A DNA stretch of 64,000 nucleotides from Salinivirgaceae bacterium. Lineage in GTDB: Bacteria > Bacteroidota > Bacteroidia > Bacteroidales > SZUA-534. The DNA lies in NCBI GenBank assembly GCA_017527435.1, contig JAFXQB010000001.1, forward strand, positions 316,696 through 380,695, given 5' to 3'. Below the pieces are notes generated by a model. It was not told where the DNA came from, made no database searches, and saw nothing but the letters and a program-made list of their open reading frames with translations. Shown in pieces: positions 35,372-43,683 of the stretch (its first letter is position 1; each line of letters begins with the position of its first letter). Made by a program: the position numbers and the translations under genes.

Positions 35372-36304
35372 TTATTCAGCAAATAAACTTGTACTCAGAT
35401 AGCGGTCGCCAGTGTCGGGCAGCAAAACAACAATGTTCTTGCCCTTGTTCTCGGCGCGTTTTGCCAGTTCAATTGCTGCCCACAGAGCCGCACCCGACGA
35501 AATTCCAACCAAAACACCCTCAGTGCGGCCAACCTCGCGGCCAGTGGCAAAAGCATCCTCGTTCGAAACGGTGATAATCTCATCATAAATCTTGGTATCG
35601 AGCACATCGGGAACAAATCCGGCGCCAATGCCCTGAATCTTGTGCGGACCCGGCACGCCTGTCGACAAAACTGCCGACGAAGCGGGCTCAACTGCTACAA
35701 TCTTCACACCCGGCTTTTTCGATTTCAGGTATTTGCCGACGCCCGTAACAGTTCCACCGGTTCCAACGCCAGCCACGAAAATGTCAACTTGGCCATCGGT
35801 GTCCTCAAAAATTTCAGGACCAGTGGTTTCAAGGTGTGCCTTCGGGTTGGCGGGATTCACAAACTGTCCGGGGATGAAGCTGTTTGGCGTTGCTTCGGCC
35901 AGTTCCTGCGCTTTCGCGATGGCGCCCTTCATACCTTTCGAGCCGTCCGAAAGAACAACCTCGGCACCGTAAGCCTTCATCAGTTGGCGACGCTCAACGC
36001 TCATCGTCTCGGGCATTACAATAATGGCTTTGTAACCGCGGGCGGCAGCCACGCTGGCCAGACCAATGCCTGTGTTTCCACTTGTCGGCTCAATAATCAC
36101 CGCCCCCGGTTTCAGTTTGCCGGCACGCTCGGCTTCCTCAATCATTGCTTTTGCAATGCGGTCTTTGACGCTGCCTGCGGGATTGAAGTACTCAAGTTTG
36201 GCAATGATTTTTGCCTGCAATTTGTGCGCCGACTCAATTCGGCTCAGTTCCAGAAGTGGTGTGTGGCCAATCAGTTCGTCGGCCGATTTGTAAATTCTTG
36301 ACAT
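35372..36304 (-). CDS. cysK: Cysteine synthase A (O-acetylserine sulfhydrylase)
   Basis: 310 aa, fold type II PLP enzyme that makes cysteine from O-acetylserine and sulfide. Motifs: [19 protein letters not shown] (Lys forms the PLP Schiff base), [12 protein letters not shown] (substrate loop), [16 protein letters not shown] (phosphate loop) and [11 protein letters not shown]. Length is typical. It lies 114 nt downstream of metY on the same strand, and the spacer has no evident terminator, so the two may share a transcript. No serine acetyltransferase gene is nearby. Confidence 0.95.
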   Translation of the reverse strand: MSRIYKSADELIGHTPLLELSRIESAHKLQAKIIAKLEYFNPAGSVKDRIAKAMIEEAERAGKLKPGAVIIEPTSGNTGIGLASVAAARGYKAIIVMPETMSVERRQLMKAYGAEVVLSDGSKGMKGAIAKAQELAEATPNSFIPGQFVNPANPKAHLETTGPEIFEDTDGQVDIFVAGVGTGGTVTGVGKYLKSKKPGVKIVAVEPASSAVLSTGVPGPHKIQGIGAGFVPDVLDTKIYDEIITVSNEDAFATGREVGRTEGVLVGISSGAALWAAIELAKRAENKGKNIVVLLPDTGDRYLSTSLFAE

Positions 36305-36418
36305 TTTATTTCTGTTTTAGTTATTAGTTACAAGTTAGAAGCCGCAAGTTATCAGTTTTTGGCGTCGGGTGTTCAAAAATTGCTCATTTAACTTTGCTCT
36401 TTACGCCCCACACCAAGC

Positions 36419-37708
36419 TTATTTCACTGCATCGAAGGCCGATTTCAAGTCGTCGATAATGTCGTCAACATGCTCAGTACCAATCGACAAGCGGATGGTG
36501 CTTTGGCTGATTCCCTGCTCGGCAAGCTCTTGGTCGCTGAGCTGCGAGTGTGTTGTTGTTGCAGGGTGGATAACCAGCGATTTCACGTCGGCCACATTTG
36601 CCAAAAGGCTGAAAATCTTTAAATTGTCGATAAATTTCCAAGCAGCATCCTTTCCGCCTTTAATCTCGAATGTGAAGATGCTTGCACCGCCGTTCGGGAA
36701 ATATTTTTTGTAGAGTTCGTGATCTGGATGATCGGCCAACGATGGGTGATTAACCTTGGCCACCTTCGGGTGATTCTTCAGGAAATCAACCACTTTCAAC
36801 GTGTTCTCAACGTGGCGCTCAAGACGAAGCGACAGAGTCTCAACACCTTGCAGCAGCAGGAATGCGTTGAACGGGCTGATGGCTGCACCTTGGTCGCGCA
36901 ACAGAATGGCACGGATGTAAGTCACGAAAGCAGCAGGACCAACCACATCGGCAAACGAAACGCCGTGATAGCTCGGGTTTGGTGCAGCGATTGGTGCGTA
37001 TTTGCCTGACTTTTTCCAGTCGAATTTGCCGCCATCGACAATGATTCCGCCAAGAGTTGTGCCGTGGCCGCCTAGGAATTTTGTAGCCGAGTGAACAACA
37101 ATGTCGGCGCCATGCTCAAGCGGACGAATCAAGTAAGGTGTGCCGAAGGTGTTGTCGATAACCAACGGAAGACCGTGATTGTGAGCAATTTCGGCAATTG
37201 CGTCGATGTTTGGAATATCGCTGTTGGGGTTGCCCAAAGTTTCAAGATAAATGGCTTTTGTGTTCGGTCGGATGGCAGCCTCAACCTCTTTTAAGTTGTG
37301 CGCGTCAACAAAAGTCGTCTCAACGCCGAACTGCGAAAGCGTGTGCGACAGCAAGTTATAAGTTCCGCCGTAGATGGTTTTCTGAGCCACAATGTGGTCG
37401 CCGTTCTGCGCCAGCGCCTGAATTGTGTAGGTTATTGCGGCAGCGCCTGAAGCCAGAGCCAATGCGGCAACGCCACCTTCGAGAGCGGCAACGCGGCGCT
37501 CAAGAACGTCCTGAGTTGTGTTGGTCAGACGTCCGTAGATGTTGCCCGGGTCGGCAAGGCCGAAGCGGTCGGCGGCATGTTTCGAGTTATGGAACACATA
37601 TGATGTTGTCTGATAAATTGGCACTGCGCGTGAATCGGTTACAGGATCGGCTGTCTCTTGGCCAACATGAAGTTGCAGTGTCTCGAAGCGGTAGTTTTTT
37701 TGTGTCAT
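36419..37708 (-). CDS. metY: O-acetylhomoserine sulfhydrylase (MetY-type)
   Basis: 429 aa, Cys/Met-metabolism PLP enzyme. Motifs: [76 protein letters not shown] and [17 protein letters not shown] (PLP Lys). The ~430-aa length and the GNPNSDIPN form fit MetY better than MetB/MetC. It makes homocysteine from O-acetylhomoserine and sulfide. The start at 37708 is fixed by a strong AAGGAGG ribosome-binding site, unusual for this phylum. An operator-like dyad overlaps its promoter region. Confidence 0.92.
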   Translation of the reverse strand: MTQKNYRFETLQLHVGQETADPVTDSRAVPIYQTTSYVFHNSKHAADRFGLADPGNIYGRLTNTTQDVLERRVAALEGGVAALALASGAAAITYTIQALAQNGDHIVAQKTIYGGTYNLLSHTLSQFGVETTFVDAHNLKEVEAAIRPNTKAIYLETLGNPNSDIPNIDAIAEIAHNHGLPLVIDNTFGTPYLIRPLEHGADIVVHSATKFLGGHGTTLGGIIVDGGKFDWKKSGKYAPIAAPNPSYHGVSFADVVGPAAFVTYIRAILLRDQGAAISPFNAFLLLQGVETLSLRLERHVENTLKVVDFLKNHPKVAKVNHPSLADHPDHELYKKYFPNGGASIFTFEIKGGKDAAWKFIDNLKIFSLLANVADVKSLVIHPATTTHSQLSDQELAEQGISQSTIRLSIGTEHVDDIIDDLKSAFDAVK

Positions 37709-37714
37709 AATAAC

Positions 37715-37721
37715 CTCCTTT
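37715..37721 (-). promoter_or_regulatory. Unusually strong Shine-Dalgarno of metY
   Basis: On the minus strand AAGGAGG sits 6 nt before the metY ATG (AAGGAGGTTATTATG). Most genes in this window have no such sequence. It excludes the upstream in-frame ATG at 37792. Confidence 0.8.
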
Positions 37722-37762
37722 TTTATGTATTGTTTTAAACTGTTTTGTCGTTTTTGACGATG

Positions 37763-37802
37763 CAAACATAATACATTTTTCCTATTACCCACTATGTTGG
37801 TA
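37763..37802 (-). promoter_or_regulatory. metY promoter with overlapping operator-like dyad
   Basis: The -7 box TATGTTTG is the complement of 37763-37770. The dyad TACCCACTATGTTGGTA (37786-37802; symmetry TACCnACnAnGTnGGTA) covers the -33 region, where no TTG is seen, as expected for a regulated promoter. Confidence 0.5.
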
Positions 37803-37882
37803 GGTTATTTTTTTGAAAAAATTTTGCCTAAACGCATATACGATTGATAATCAACAAATAAAATCCAGAAGATTTCCAAGAG

Positions 37883-37905
37883 TAAATGCACAATTTGTGC
37901 GTTTA
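37883..37905. repeat. 23-bp near-perfect palindrome upstream of fabG
   Basis: Arms TAAATGCACAA and TTGTGCGTTTA flank a central T, with one mismatched pair. It lies in the 379-bp divergent spacer between metY and fabG, about 180 nt from each start. The rest of that spacer shows only the metY promoter and a weak TAAATTTTG box about 30 nt before fabG. Confidence 0.55.
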
Positions 37906-38087
37906 TATCTCAAAAGGCGCAATAAACTGTGGCTGCACAGCTTGAATGCCATCTACAAACATATATAATAGGTGTAGGAAAATCGCCAATGGCGGCTCTA
38001 TCGACCAATCGAAATAAATTTCTACCTTTATCGCATCATTGTAGGCATAAATTTTGCATATGCCGACGGCAATAAATTCAAAAAACT

Positions 38088-38834
38088 ATGAAATTACTTG
38101 AAGGAAAAACGGCGCTCATCACAGGTGCCGGACGCGGAATTGGCAAGGGCATCGCCTTGAAATTCGCTGAGCAGGGCGCCAATCTGGCACTCACCTGCAC
38201 ATCGCTTCGCGACGAAGTGATGAAGTTTGAAAACGAACTGAACCAAATGGGCATAAAGGCCAAATTCTACGCTTTCGACGCTTCCGATTTTGAAGCATCG
38301 CAGAAATATGTGGCTGAAATTGCAACCGAATTCGGTCGCATCGACATTCTGGTAAACAATGCCGGAATCACCCGCGACGCCGCACTCAAACGTCTCACCG
38401 AAGAACAGTGGGACGACATTATGCGTGTCAATCTTAAATCGGTGTTCTGCATGAGCAAGGCCGTTCAGCCTGTGATGTGGAAGCAGGCCGCCGGCTCAAT
38501 CATCAATATGAGCTCGGTTGTGGGTGTTCGCGGCAACGCAAACCAATGCAACTACGCGGCTTCGAAAGCCGGAATCATTGGCTTTACCAAGTCTGCAGCT
38601 CAGGAACTTGGCGCACGCAACATCCGTTGCAATGCTATCGCACCAGGCTTCATTATGACAGAAATGACTGATGTTCTGCCAGATGCAGTAAAAGACGAGT
38701 GGATGAAAAAAATCCCGATGCGTCGCGGTGGAACGCCTGAAGATGTGGCCAATGCGGCAGCGTTCCTTGGTTCCGACCTTTCTGCCTACGTAACCGGACA
38801 GGTGATCAACGTTTGCGGCGGAATGCTAACATAA
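38088..38834 (+). CDS. fabG: 3-oxoacyl-ACP reductase FabG-type SDR
   Basis: 248 aa short-chain dehydrogenase. Cofactor loop GAGRGIGKGIA, NNAG in VNNAGITRDAAL, catalytic Ser in NMSSVVGVRG, and YAASK (Tyr/Lys). The C terminus ends YVTGQVINVCGGML as in FabG. It reduces 3-oxoacyl-ACP with NADPH in fatty-acid synthesis. No other fab gene is adjacent; a VWA-like membrane protein gene follows after 25 nt and is likely co-transcribed, so a more specialised reductase cannot be excluded. Confidence 0.88.
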   Translation: MKLLEGKTALITGAGRGIGKGIALKFAEQGANLALTCTSLRDEVMKFENELNQMGIKAKFYAFDASDFEASQKYVAEIATEFGRIDILVNNAGITRDAALKRLTEEQWDDIMRVNLKSVFCMSKAVQPVMWKQAAGSIINMSSVVGVRGNANQCNYAASKAGIIGFTKSAAQELGARNIRCNAIAPGFIMTEMTDVLPDAVKDEWMKKIPMRRGGTPEDVANAAAFLGSDLSAYVTGQVINVCGGMLT

Positions 38835-38859
38835 TTGATAATCAGGCTATCGGCGAATT

Positions 38860-40929
38860 ATGACATCGTTCTTTCTGCCGTGGCTGATTAGTCTGCCCGT
38901 GGCTGCGGCCGTGGCGTGGTGGCTCTATTCGGGCAAGCGCGCCACAACACAGGCCAACAGGCGTCAGCGCACCATTCTGGCGGCGCTGCGGTTTATGTCG
39001 ATGCTGCTATTGTGCATTATGATTTTCGACATAACACTGAAAATCAGCAACAAACAGCAAAAAAGACCAATTATTGTTCTCGCGCAGGACAACTCGTCGT
39101 CAATTGTTGCAAATGCCGATTCAGCTTGGTACAAAACCGATTACATCGGTGAAATCGACAAACTTAAACAACAACTGAGTGGCAAATATGATGTCCGTTC
39201 AGTTGTTTTTTCTGATAAAACAACTGAAAACGAGCCAATTAATTTTTCAGGGCAAACCACCAACATATCGTCGGTATTCGACTATGTGGCGACAAATTTT
39301 TACGGCGAAAATATTGGCGCACTGATAATTGCTACTGATGGCATCGTGAATCAGGGTGCCGAACCACTCTATAAAGCGGGCACGTTCAGCAAGCCCGTCT
39401 ACACCATCGCCCTTGGCGACACTCTGCCGCATCCCGACCTGTCTATCGACCGGACGGTGGCCAACCGCACAGCTTTCCACCAATCGCGCTTCCCGATAAT
39501 GGTTTGCATCAAAGGCGAAAATGTGCCATTTGGCGATTACCAACTTACTGTTAGTGAGAATGATAAAATTCTGCAAAGCCGTACGGTCAGCATTAAAACA
39601 AATTTCGCATACCAAAAAGAGATTTTTTACATCGATGGTGCCGACGAAGGTTTGCACAGATACGATTTGCACATAGATATACCTGAAAATGATGCAAATA
39701 GACAAAACAACCACCGTAGCGTTGTTGTCGATGTCAGCGGTGAAGCACTGAACGTGCTTCTGCTACAAAACGCTTGGCATCCCGATGTTTCGGCACTTGA
39801 GCAAGTGCTGGCCAAAAATGAACGTTTCAAACTGACAATAAGCAACATAGACAATTTTAGCAGTCGGCTTGACGATTATTCGCTTCTGATTCTACACCAA
39901 CTACCATCGGCACAGCACAACATACAAAAAATTATTGAGCAGGCTGTAAAAATCGATTTGCCAATGCTGTTTATAGTTGGCAATCAAACCGATATAAAGT
40001 CGCTTCAAGCGGCATTGCCAAGCGTTGGCATTGAGCGCAAGCGTGGCGACAATGACGATGCCTACCCTTTATTCAATATTGATTTTCAGCTTTTTAAGAT
40101 AAATTTTGATGCTACACAGACTGTACTTTTTCCACCGCTGAATGTGCCATATGGCAACTATCGTACTGCACCGAAAGGGCAAGTGCTTTTCTATCAGAAG
40201 ATTGGATCAGTCGGCACTCAGCGGCCACTGGTTTACTTTGTGACAACAGCCACGCAAAAAATCGGTGTGGTGAGTGGCGAAGGGCTCTGGCGCTGGCGTC
40301 TGACCGATTACGCATCGAACGGTTCGCATGCCGTAACCGACGAAATCATCAATAAAACAGTTCAATACCTGTGCAACAACGAGAAAAAGGACCGCTTTGA
40401 AGTAACCACCGACGAAGTGGTGCCAATACACCGTGAAGTGATTTTCGATGCCGTGCTCTACAACCGCTCAATGGAACCCGTCACTACTGCCGATGTGGCT
40501 CTTGAACTGACCGATCCGGCCGGGAACCGCATCAAATCATCGTTCCAACCATCGGGGCTGGGCTACTCGCTCAACTTGGGGCGCAAACCTGTCGGACTTT
40601 ACCGCTACACAGCCACCGCAACGCTCGGCGACGAAGTTTTGACACGTCACGGGCAGTTTATGGTTGTTGACGAGTCGGCAGAGATGAGTCGCTTGCAAGC
40701 CGACCACAGTCTGCTTTTCCGTTTGGCCGACAGCCATGGCGGGCAAATGTTTTTACCTGACAACATTGACGCCCTACCCGAAACCATTTTCCGCAATCGT
40801 GAAGTTGCAGAAACCGTGATTGTTACCGATCGCCAGCTTAGGGCTATCGATTTACTTCCGATTTTATTGCTGATCCTTATTTTCTTGTCAGCGGAATGGT
40901 TCCTGCGCAAGTTCTGGGGAATGGAATAG
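38860..40929 (+). CDS. VWA-like membrane protein (BatA/GATase-like type)
   Basis: 689 aa. Two N-terminal helices (FLPWLISLPVAAAVAWWLYSG and LAALRFMSMLLLCIMIFDI), a von Willebrand A-like region (about 70-185: IIVLAQDNSSSIVANAD, with a D-x-S-x-S-like metal site, and ALIIATDGIVNQG), Ig-like middle parts, and a C-terminal helix (AIDLLPILLLILIFLSAEWFLRKFWG). The layout fits Bacteroidota proteins annotated as VWA-domain or glutamine-amidotransferase-like membrane proteins of unknown role. The large central part is probably periplasmic. Confidence 0.7.
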   Translation: MTSFFLPWLISLPVAAAVAWWLYSGKRATTQANRRQRTILAALRFMSMLLLCIMIFDITLKISNKQQKRPIIVLAQDNSSSIVANADSAWYKTDYIGEIDKLKQQLSGKYDVRSVVFSDKTTENEPINFSGQTTNISSVFDYVATNFYGENIGALIIATDGIVNQGAEPLYKAGTFSKPVYTIALGDTLPHPDLSIDRTVANRTAFHQSRFPIMVCIKGENVPFGDYQLTVSENDKILQSRTVSIKTNFAYQKEIFYIDGADEGLHRYDLHIDIPENDANRQNNHRSVVVDVSGEALNVLLLQNAWHPDVSALEQVLAKNERFKLTISNIDNFSSRLDDYSLLILHQLPSAQHNIQKIIEQAVKIDLPMLFIVGNQTDIKSLQAALPSVGIERKRGDNDDAYPLFNIDFQLFKINFDATQTVLFPPLNVPYGNYRTAPKGQVLFYQKIGSVGTQRPLVYFVTTATQKIGVVSGEGLWRWRLTDYASNGSHAVTDEIINKTVQYLCNNEKKDRFEVTTDEVVPIHREVIFDAVLYNRSMEPVTTADVALELTDPAGNRIKSSFQPSGLGYSLNLGRKPVGLYRYTATATLGDEVLTRHGQFMVVDESAEMSRLQADHSLLFRLADSHGGQMFLPDNIDALPETIFRNREVAETVIVTDRQLRAIDLLPILLLILIFLSAEWFLRKFWGME

Positions 40930-40956
40930 AGAGTTGTCACTCAAAACCCAACGAGC

Positions 40957-40986
40957 AAAAAAAGGCGGGAACTATTGTCCCCGCCC
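40957..40986 (-). terminator. Terminator of the small minus-strand gene
   Basis: GGCGGG (40964-40969) pairs with CCCGCC (40980-40985); on the minus strand seven T follow. It lies 18 nt past the stop of the small ORF at 41004, which supports that gene being real. Confidence 0.75.
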
Positions 40987-41003
40987 GTAATGCCGTCTTC
41001 GGC

Positions 41004-41204
41004 TTAATTAATTACCAGTTCCACTGAACCGGCGGTTTTAGTTTTCTCAGTACGATGTGCTCTCGCAAACGCCATAATATTGCCGATGGTAGTTGCCGAT
41101 GGACTGAATTTGTCGCAGAGTCCATCAGCCAGCAAGTCGGCCGGTGCGTTTTTGTGGTGCCATATGTTACTGAGTTTGAAAAAAATAGTAAAATGTTTCA
41201 CCAT
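41004..41204 (-). CDS. Small conserved-looking protein, unknown
   Basis: 66 aa. The C-terminal part, FSPSATTIGNIMAFARAHR...SVELVIN, has the pattern 'PSxxTIxNIlxFARxYx...xsvElvlN' that I recall in many tiny Bacteroidota proteins of unknown function. ATG at 41204 is chosen; an in-frame ATG at 41255 is possible. A strong minus-strand terminator directly follows the stop. No domain is recognised and no neighbour shares its strand. Confidence 0.55.
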   Translation of the reverse strand: MVKHFTIFFKLSNIWHHKNAPADLLADGLCDKFSPSATTIGNIMAFARAHRTEKTKTAGSVELVIN

Positions 41205-41374
41205 AGGCAAAATGCTTTTTATAGTTGCTTTGAATTGAACGCAACTTTTTTGCAAATATTTTGCTGTCAGGTATTTTTTTTGAATATGAACTTCCTATAA
41301 TGGATTCATGTTTTGAAAATGCACCTATATTTATTAATCGCTATCTTTGACACACAAAAACGAGCAACCCGAAG

Positions 41375-41851
41375 ATGATAGATAACACAAACATCATCAA
41401 GCAGATAGCCTCAAAAATGCTGGCGACAGGCAAGTGGGTGGCCACGGCCGAGAGTTGCACCGGCGGCAACATAGCGCACCAGATAACGCTTGTGCCGGGC
41501 AGCTCGGCGTGGTTCAAGGGTGGTGTGGTGTCCTACACAAATGAAGTGAAAATGAAAGTGCTGGGCGTGCCGCTGGAACTGATTGAGCAATACACTGAGG
41601 TTTCGCTCCAGGCAGCCGAGGCAATGGCCGAGGGCGCAAGACGCGCAACGGGTGCCGATTTTGCCGTTTCCACCACAGGCATTGCCGGGCCAACCGGCGC
41701 CACCGCCAACGACCCCGTCGGAACAGTGTATATTGGTGTGGCCACACCCGACAAAGTGGTGTCGCAACGCGTTGTTTTCGGCACCGACCGCGAGCGGAAT
41801 ATTGAGCGGTTCACCATTGCCGCACTCGAAACGCTGCTGGCCAACGTGTGA
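41375..41851 (+). CDS. CinA C-terminal-domain protein (NMN amidohydrolase PncC-like)
   Basis: 158 aa, the stand-alone C-terminal CinA domain. Motifs: WVATAESCTGGNIAHQIT, VPGSSAWFKGGVVSYTNEVKMKVLGV, and FAVSTTGIAGPTGATANDPVGTVYIGVA. Characterised members deamidate nicotinamide mononucleotide in pyridine nucleotide salvage. The length is standard for the single-domain form. It is upstream of rpmB by 170 nt and probably separate. Confidence 0.9.
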   Translation: MIDNTNIIKQIASKMLATGKWVATAESCTGGNIAHQITLVPGSSAWFKGGVVSYTNEVKMKVLGVPLELIEQYTEVSLQAAEAMAEGARRATGADFAVSTTGIAGPTGATANDPVGTVYIGVATPDKVVSQRVVFGTDRERNIERFTIAALETLLANV

Positions 41852-41949
41852 ATATCAATCTGAGAATCAATTAGAAAAACACGCAAATGTCTGATACCGA
41901 AATCGCTTTGCGAAACAACAGAAAGTGTCAAAAAAAACACCAAAAAACA

Positions 41950-41981
41950 TTTGCTTTATTGAATTTTAAACACGTACTTTG
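41950..41981 (+). promoter_or_regulatory. Promoter of the rpmB operon
   Basis: TTTG at 41950-41953, then 21 nt, then TACTTTG at 41975-41981, a near match to TAnnTTTG. The leader would be about 33 nt. Confidence 0.45.
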
Positions 41982-42021
41982 CAATCCGATTTTTAGAAGA
42001 AAACTATATAAAAAAAGTTAT

Positions 42022-42264
42022 ATGTCACGAGTTTGTCAAGTAACAGGAAAACGTAGCATGGTTGGTAACAACGTTGGTCACTCTAACTTGAAGACCAAGA
42101 GAAAGTTCCATGCAAATTTGTTCAAGAAAAAATTCTACTATCCTGAAGAGGACCGTTGGATTACCTTGAAAGTATCAGCAAGCGGCTTGCGCGATATCAA
42201 CAAAAAAGGTTTGCACAAGATGCTGCAAGAGGCCAAAGCCGCAGGTTATATCAATAACTACTAA
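42022..42264 (+). CDS. rpmB: 50S ribosomal protein L28
   Basis: 80 aa. L28 signatures MSRVCQVTGKRSMVGNNVGHS and KTKRKFHANLFKKKFYYPEE. The open frame continues upstream to 41887 but family alignment and the promoter fix the start at 42022. First gene of rpmB-rpmG-DUF4295. Confidence 0.96.
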   Translation: MSRVCQVTGKRSMVGNNVGHSNLKTKRKFHANLFKKKFYYPEEDRWITLKVSASGLRDINKKGLHKMLQEAKAAGYINNY

Positions 42265-42277
42265 AAAATAGTTCGAA

Positions 42278-42466
42278 ATGGCAAAGAAAGCAAAAGGTAA
42301 CAGAGTTCAGGTGATTCTGGAATGCACCGAGCAAAAAGAGAGCGGTGTGCCAGGAATGTCGCGGTATATTACCACCAAGAACCGCAAAAACACCCCCGAG
42401 AGACTGGAAATGCGTAAGTATAACCCATTCCTGAAGAAGGTTACAGTTCACAAGGAGATAAAATAA
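42278..42466 (+). CDS. rpmG: 50S ribosomal protein L33
   Basis: 62 aa, starting [20 protein letters not shown], with the [20 protein letters not shown] core. The zinc-binding Cys pairs of some L33 forms are absent (only one Cys), so this is the zinc-independent type. It starts 13 nt after rpmB. Confidence 0.95.
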   Translation: MAKKAKGNRVQVILECTEQKESGVPGMSRYITTKNRKNTPERLEMRKYNPFLKKVTVHKEIK

Positions 42467-42472
42467 TAGGCT

Positions 42473-42625
42473 ATGGCAAAGAAAGTAGTTGCAACCCTGA
42501 AAACAGGCGACGCTAAAAGTTTCGTAAAATGCATTAAGATGGTAAAATCGCCGAATACAGGCGCTTACCAGTTCAAGGAAGAAGTTGTTAATGCTGAACA
42601 CGCAAAGGATTTTTTCAAGAAATAA
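42473..42625 (+). CDS. DUF4295 small protein
   Basis: 50 aa: MAKKVVATLKTGDAKSFVKC at the start, ending AKDFFKK. This very basic protein follows rpmG in most Bacteroidota and is classed as DUF4295; a ribosome-associated role is likely from position but not shown. It starts 6 nt after the rpmG stop. It was found by reading the spacer, being shorter than usual ORF cut-offs. Confidence 0.88.
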   Translation: MAKKVVATLKTGDAKSFVKCIKMVKSPNTGAYQFKEEVVNAEHAKDFFKK

Positions 42626-42642
42626 TTTTTTGATTTACCATT

Positions 42643-42678
42643 AAAAAGGCTTTCTTCGTATTCGGGGAAAGCCTTTTT
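42643..42678 (+). terminator. Terminator of the rpmB-rpmG-DUF4295 operon
   Basis: AAAAAGGCTTTC (42643-42654) pairs with GAAAGCCTTTTT (42667-42678). Confidence 0.8.
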
Positions 42679-42718
42679 ATTTGGCGGCTGTTCCATTACA
42701 CTTAAGCGGATTTGAATT

Positions 42719-43660
42719 ATGGGCTTATTTTCTCGTTTTCAGAAAGATACACTCGACAAGGGGTTGGCGAAAACCAAAGAGAGCGTGTTCAAAAAAATAT
42801 CCCGCGCCATTGTGGGAAAGTCAACCGTTGACGATGAAGTGCTTGACAATCTGGAGGAAGTGCTGATTACTTCGGATGTGGGCGTTGAAACCACTCTGAA
42901 GATTATCGAGCGTATCCAGGAACGCGCTAAAGCCGACAAGTATCTCAACACCAACGAGTTGAATAAGTTGCTGCGCGACGAGATTATCGCTCTGCTTGCC
43001 GAAAACAAAGCCAATTCACACGACAACGCTATTGAAACCACTGCGGGAAAACCGTATGTGATTATGGTTGTAGGCGTTAACGGCGCTGGAAAAACAACCA
43101 CCATTGGCAAATTAGCCAACAAATTCAAACAACAGGGCAAAAAGGTGATGATTGGCGCTGCCGACACCTTCCGCGCCGCCGCCATTGAGCAACTCGAGGT
43201 TTGGGCAAACCGCGTTGGCGTGCCCATTATCAAACAGCGTATGGGTTCCGACCCCGCTTCGGTGGCCTACGACACGCTTGAGTCGGCAACCAAAAACGGC
43301 GCCGATGTGGTCATTATCGACACGGCTGGCCGCTTGCACAACAAGGTGAACCTGATGAACGAGTTGACCAAAATCCGCAAGGTGATGCAGAAAATCGACC
43401 CGCAGGCGCCACACGATGTGATGCTTGTGCTCGACGGTTCGACGGGCCAGAACGCATTTGAGCAGGCCAAGCAGTTCACGCTGGCAACCGAAGTGTCGTC
43501 GCTGGCAATAACCAAACTCGACGGCACGGCCAAGGGCGGCGTGGTTATCGGCATATCGGACCAATTCAAAATCCCCGTGCGCTACATTGGCGTGGGCGAA
43601 GGAATCGACGATTTGCAGGATTTTGTGCCTGCCGAATTTGTTGATTCATTATTCTCATAA
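42719..43660 (+). CDS. ftsY: Signal recognition particle receptor FtsY
   Basis: 313 aa SRP GTPase. N domain (about 1-95), then G motifs GVNGAGKTTTIGKLA (P-loop), ADTFRAAAIEQL, DTAGRLHNK and TKLDGTAKGG. The long acidic A domain of the E. coli protein is missing, as in many Bacteroidota. It docks ribosome-SRP complexes at the membrane for co-translational insertion. The gene is separated from the ribosomal protein operon by a terminator; rimO follows after 23 nt. Confidence 0.95.
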   Translation: MGLFSRFQKDTLDKGLAKTKESVFKKISRAIVGKSTVDDEVLDNLEEVLITSDVGVETTLKIIERIQERAKADKYLNTNELNKLLRDEIIALLAENKANSHDNAIETTAGKPYVIMVVGVNGAGKTTTIGKLANKFKQQGKKVMIGAADTFRAAAIEQLEVWANRVGVPIIKQRMGSDPASVAYDTLESATKNGADVVIIDTAGRLHNKVNLMNELTKIRKVMQKIDPQAPHDVMLVLDGSTGQNAFEQAKQFTLATEVSSLAITKLDGTAKGGVVIGISDQFKIPVRYIGVGEGIDDLQDFVPAEFVDSLFS

Positions 43661-43683
43661 TCAATCATTTGCCTAACATTGCA

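Noticed and set aside
37709..37802. SAM or other methionine riboswitch upstream of metY
   Set aside because: The predicted leader between the -7 box and the ATG is only about 50 nt and has no junction-type fold; the conserved feature is a DNA dyad at the promoter instead.
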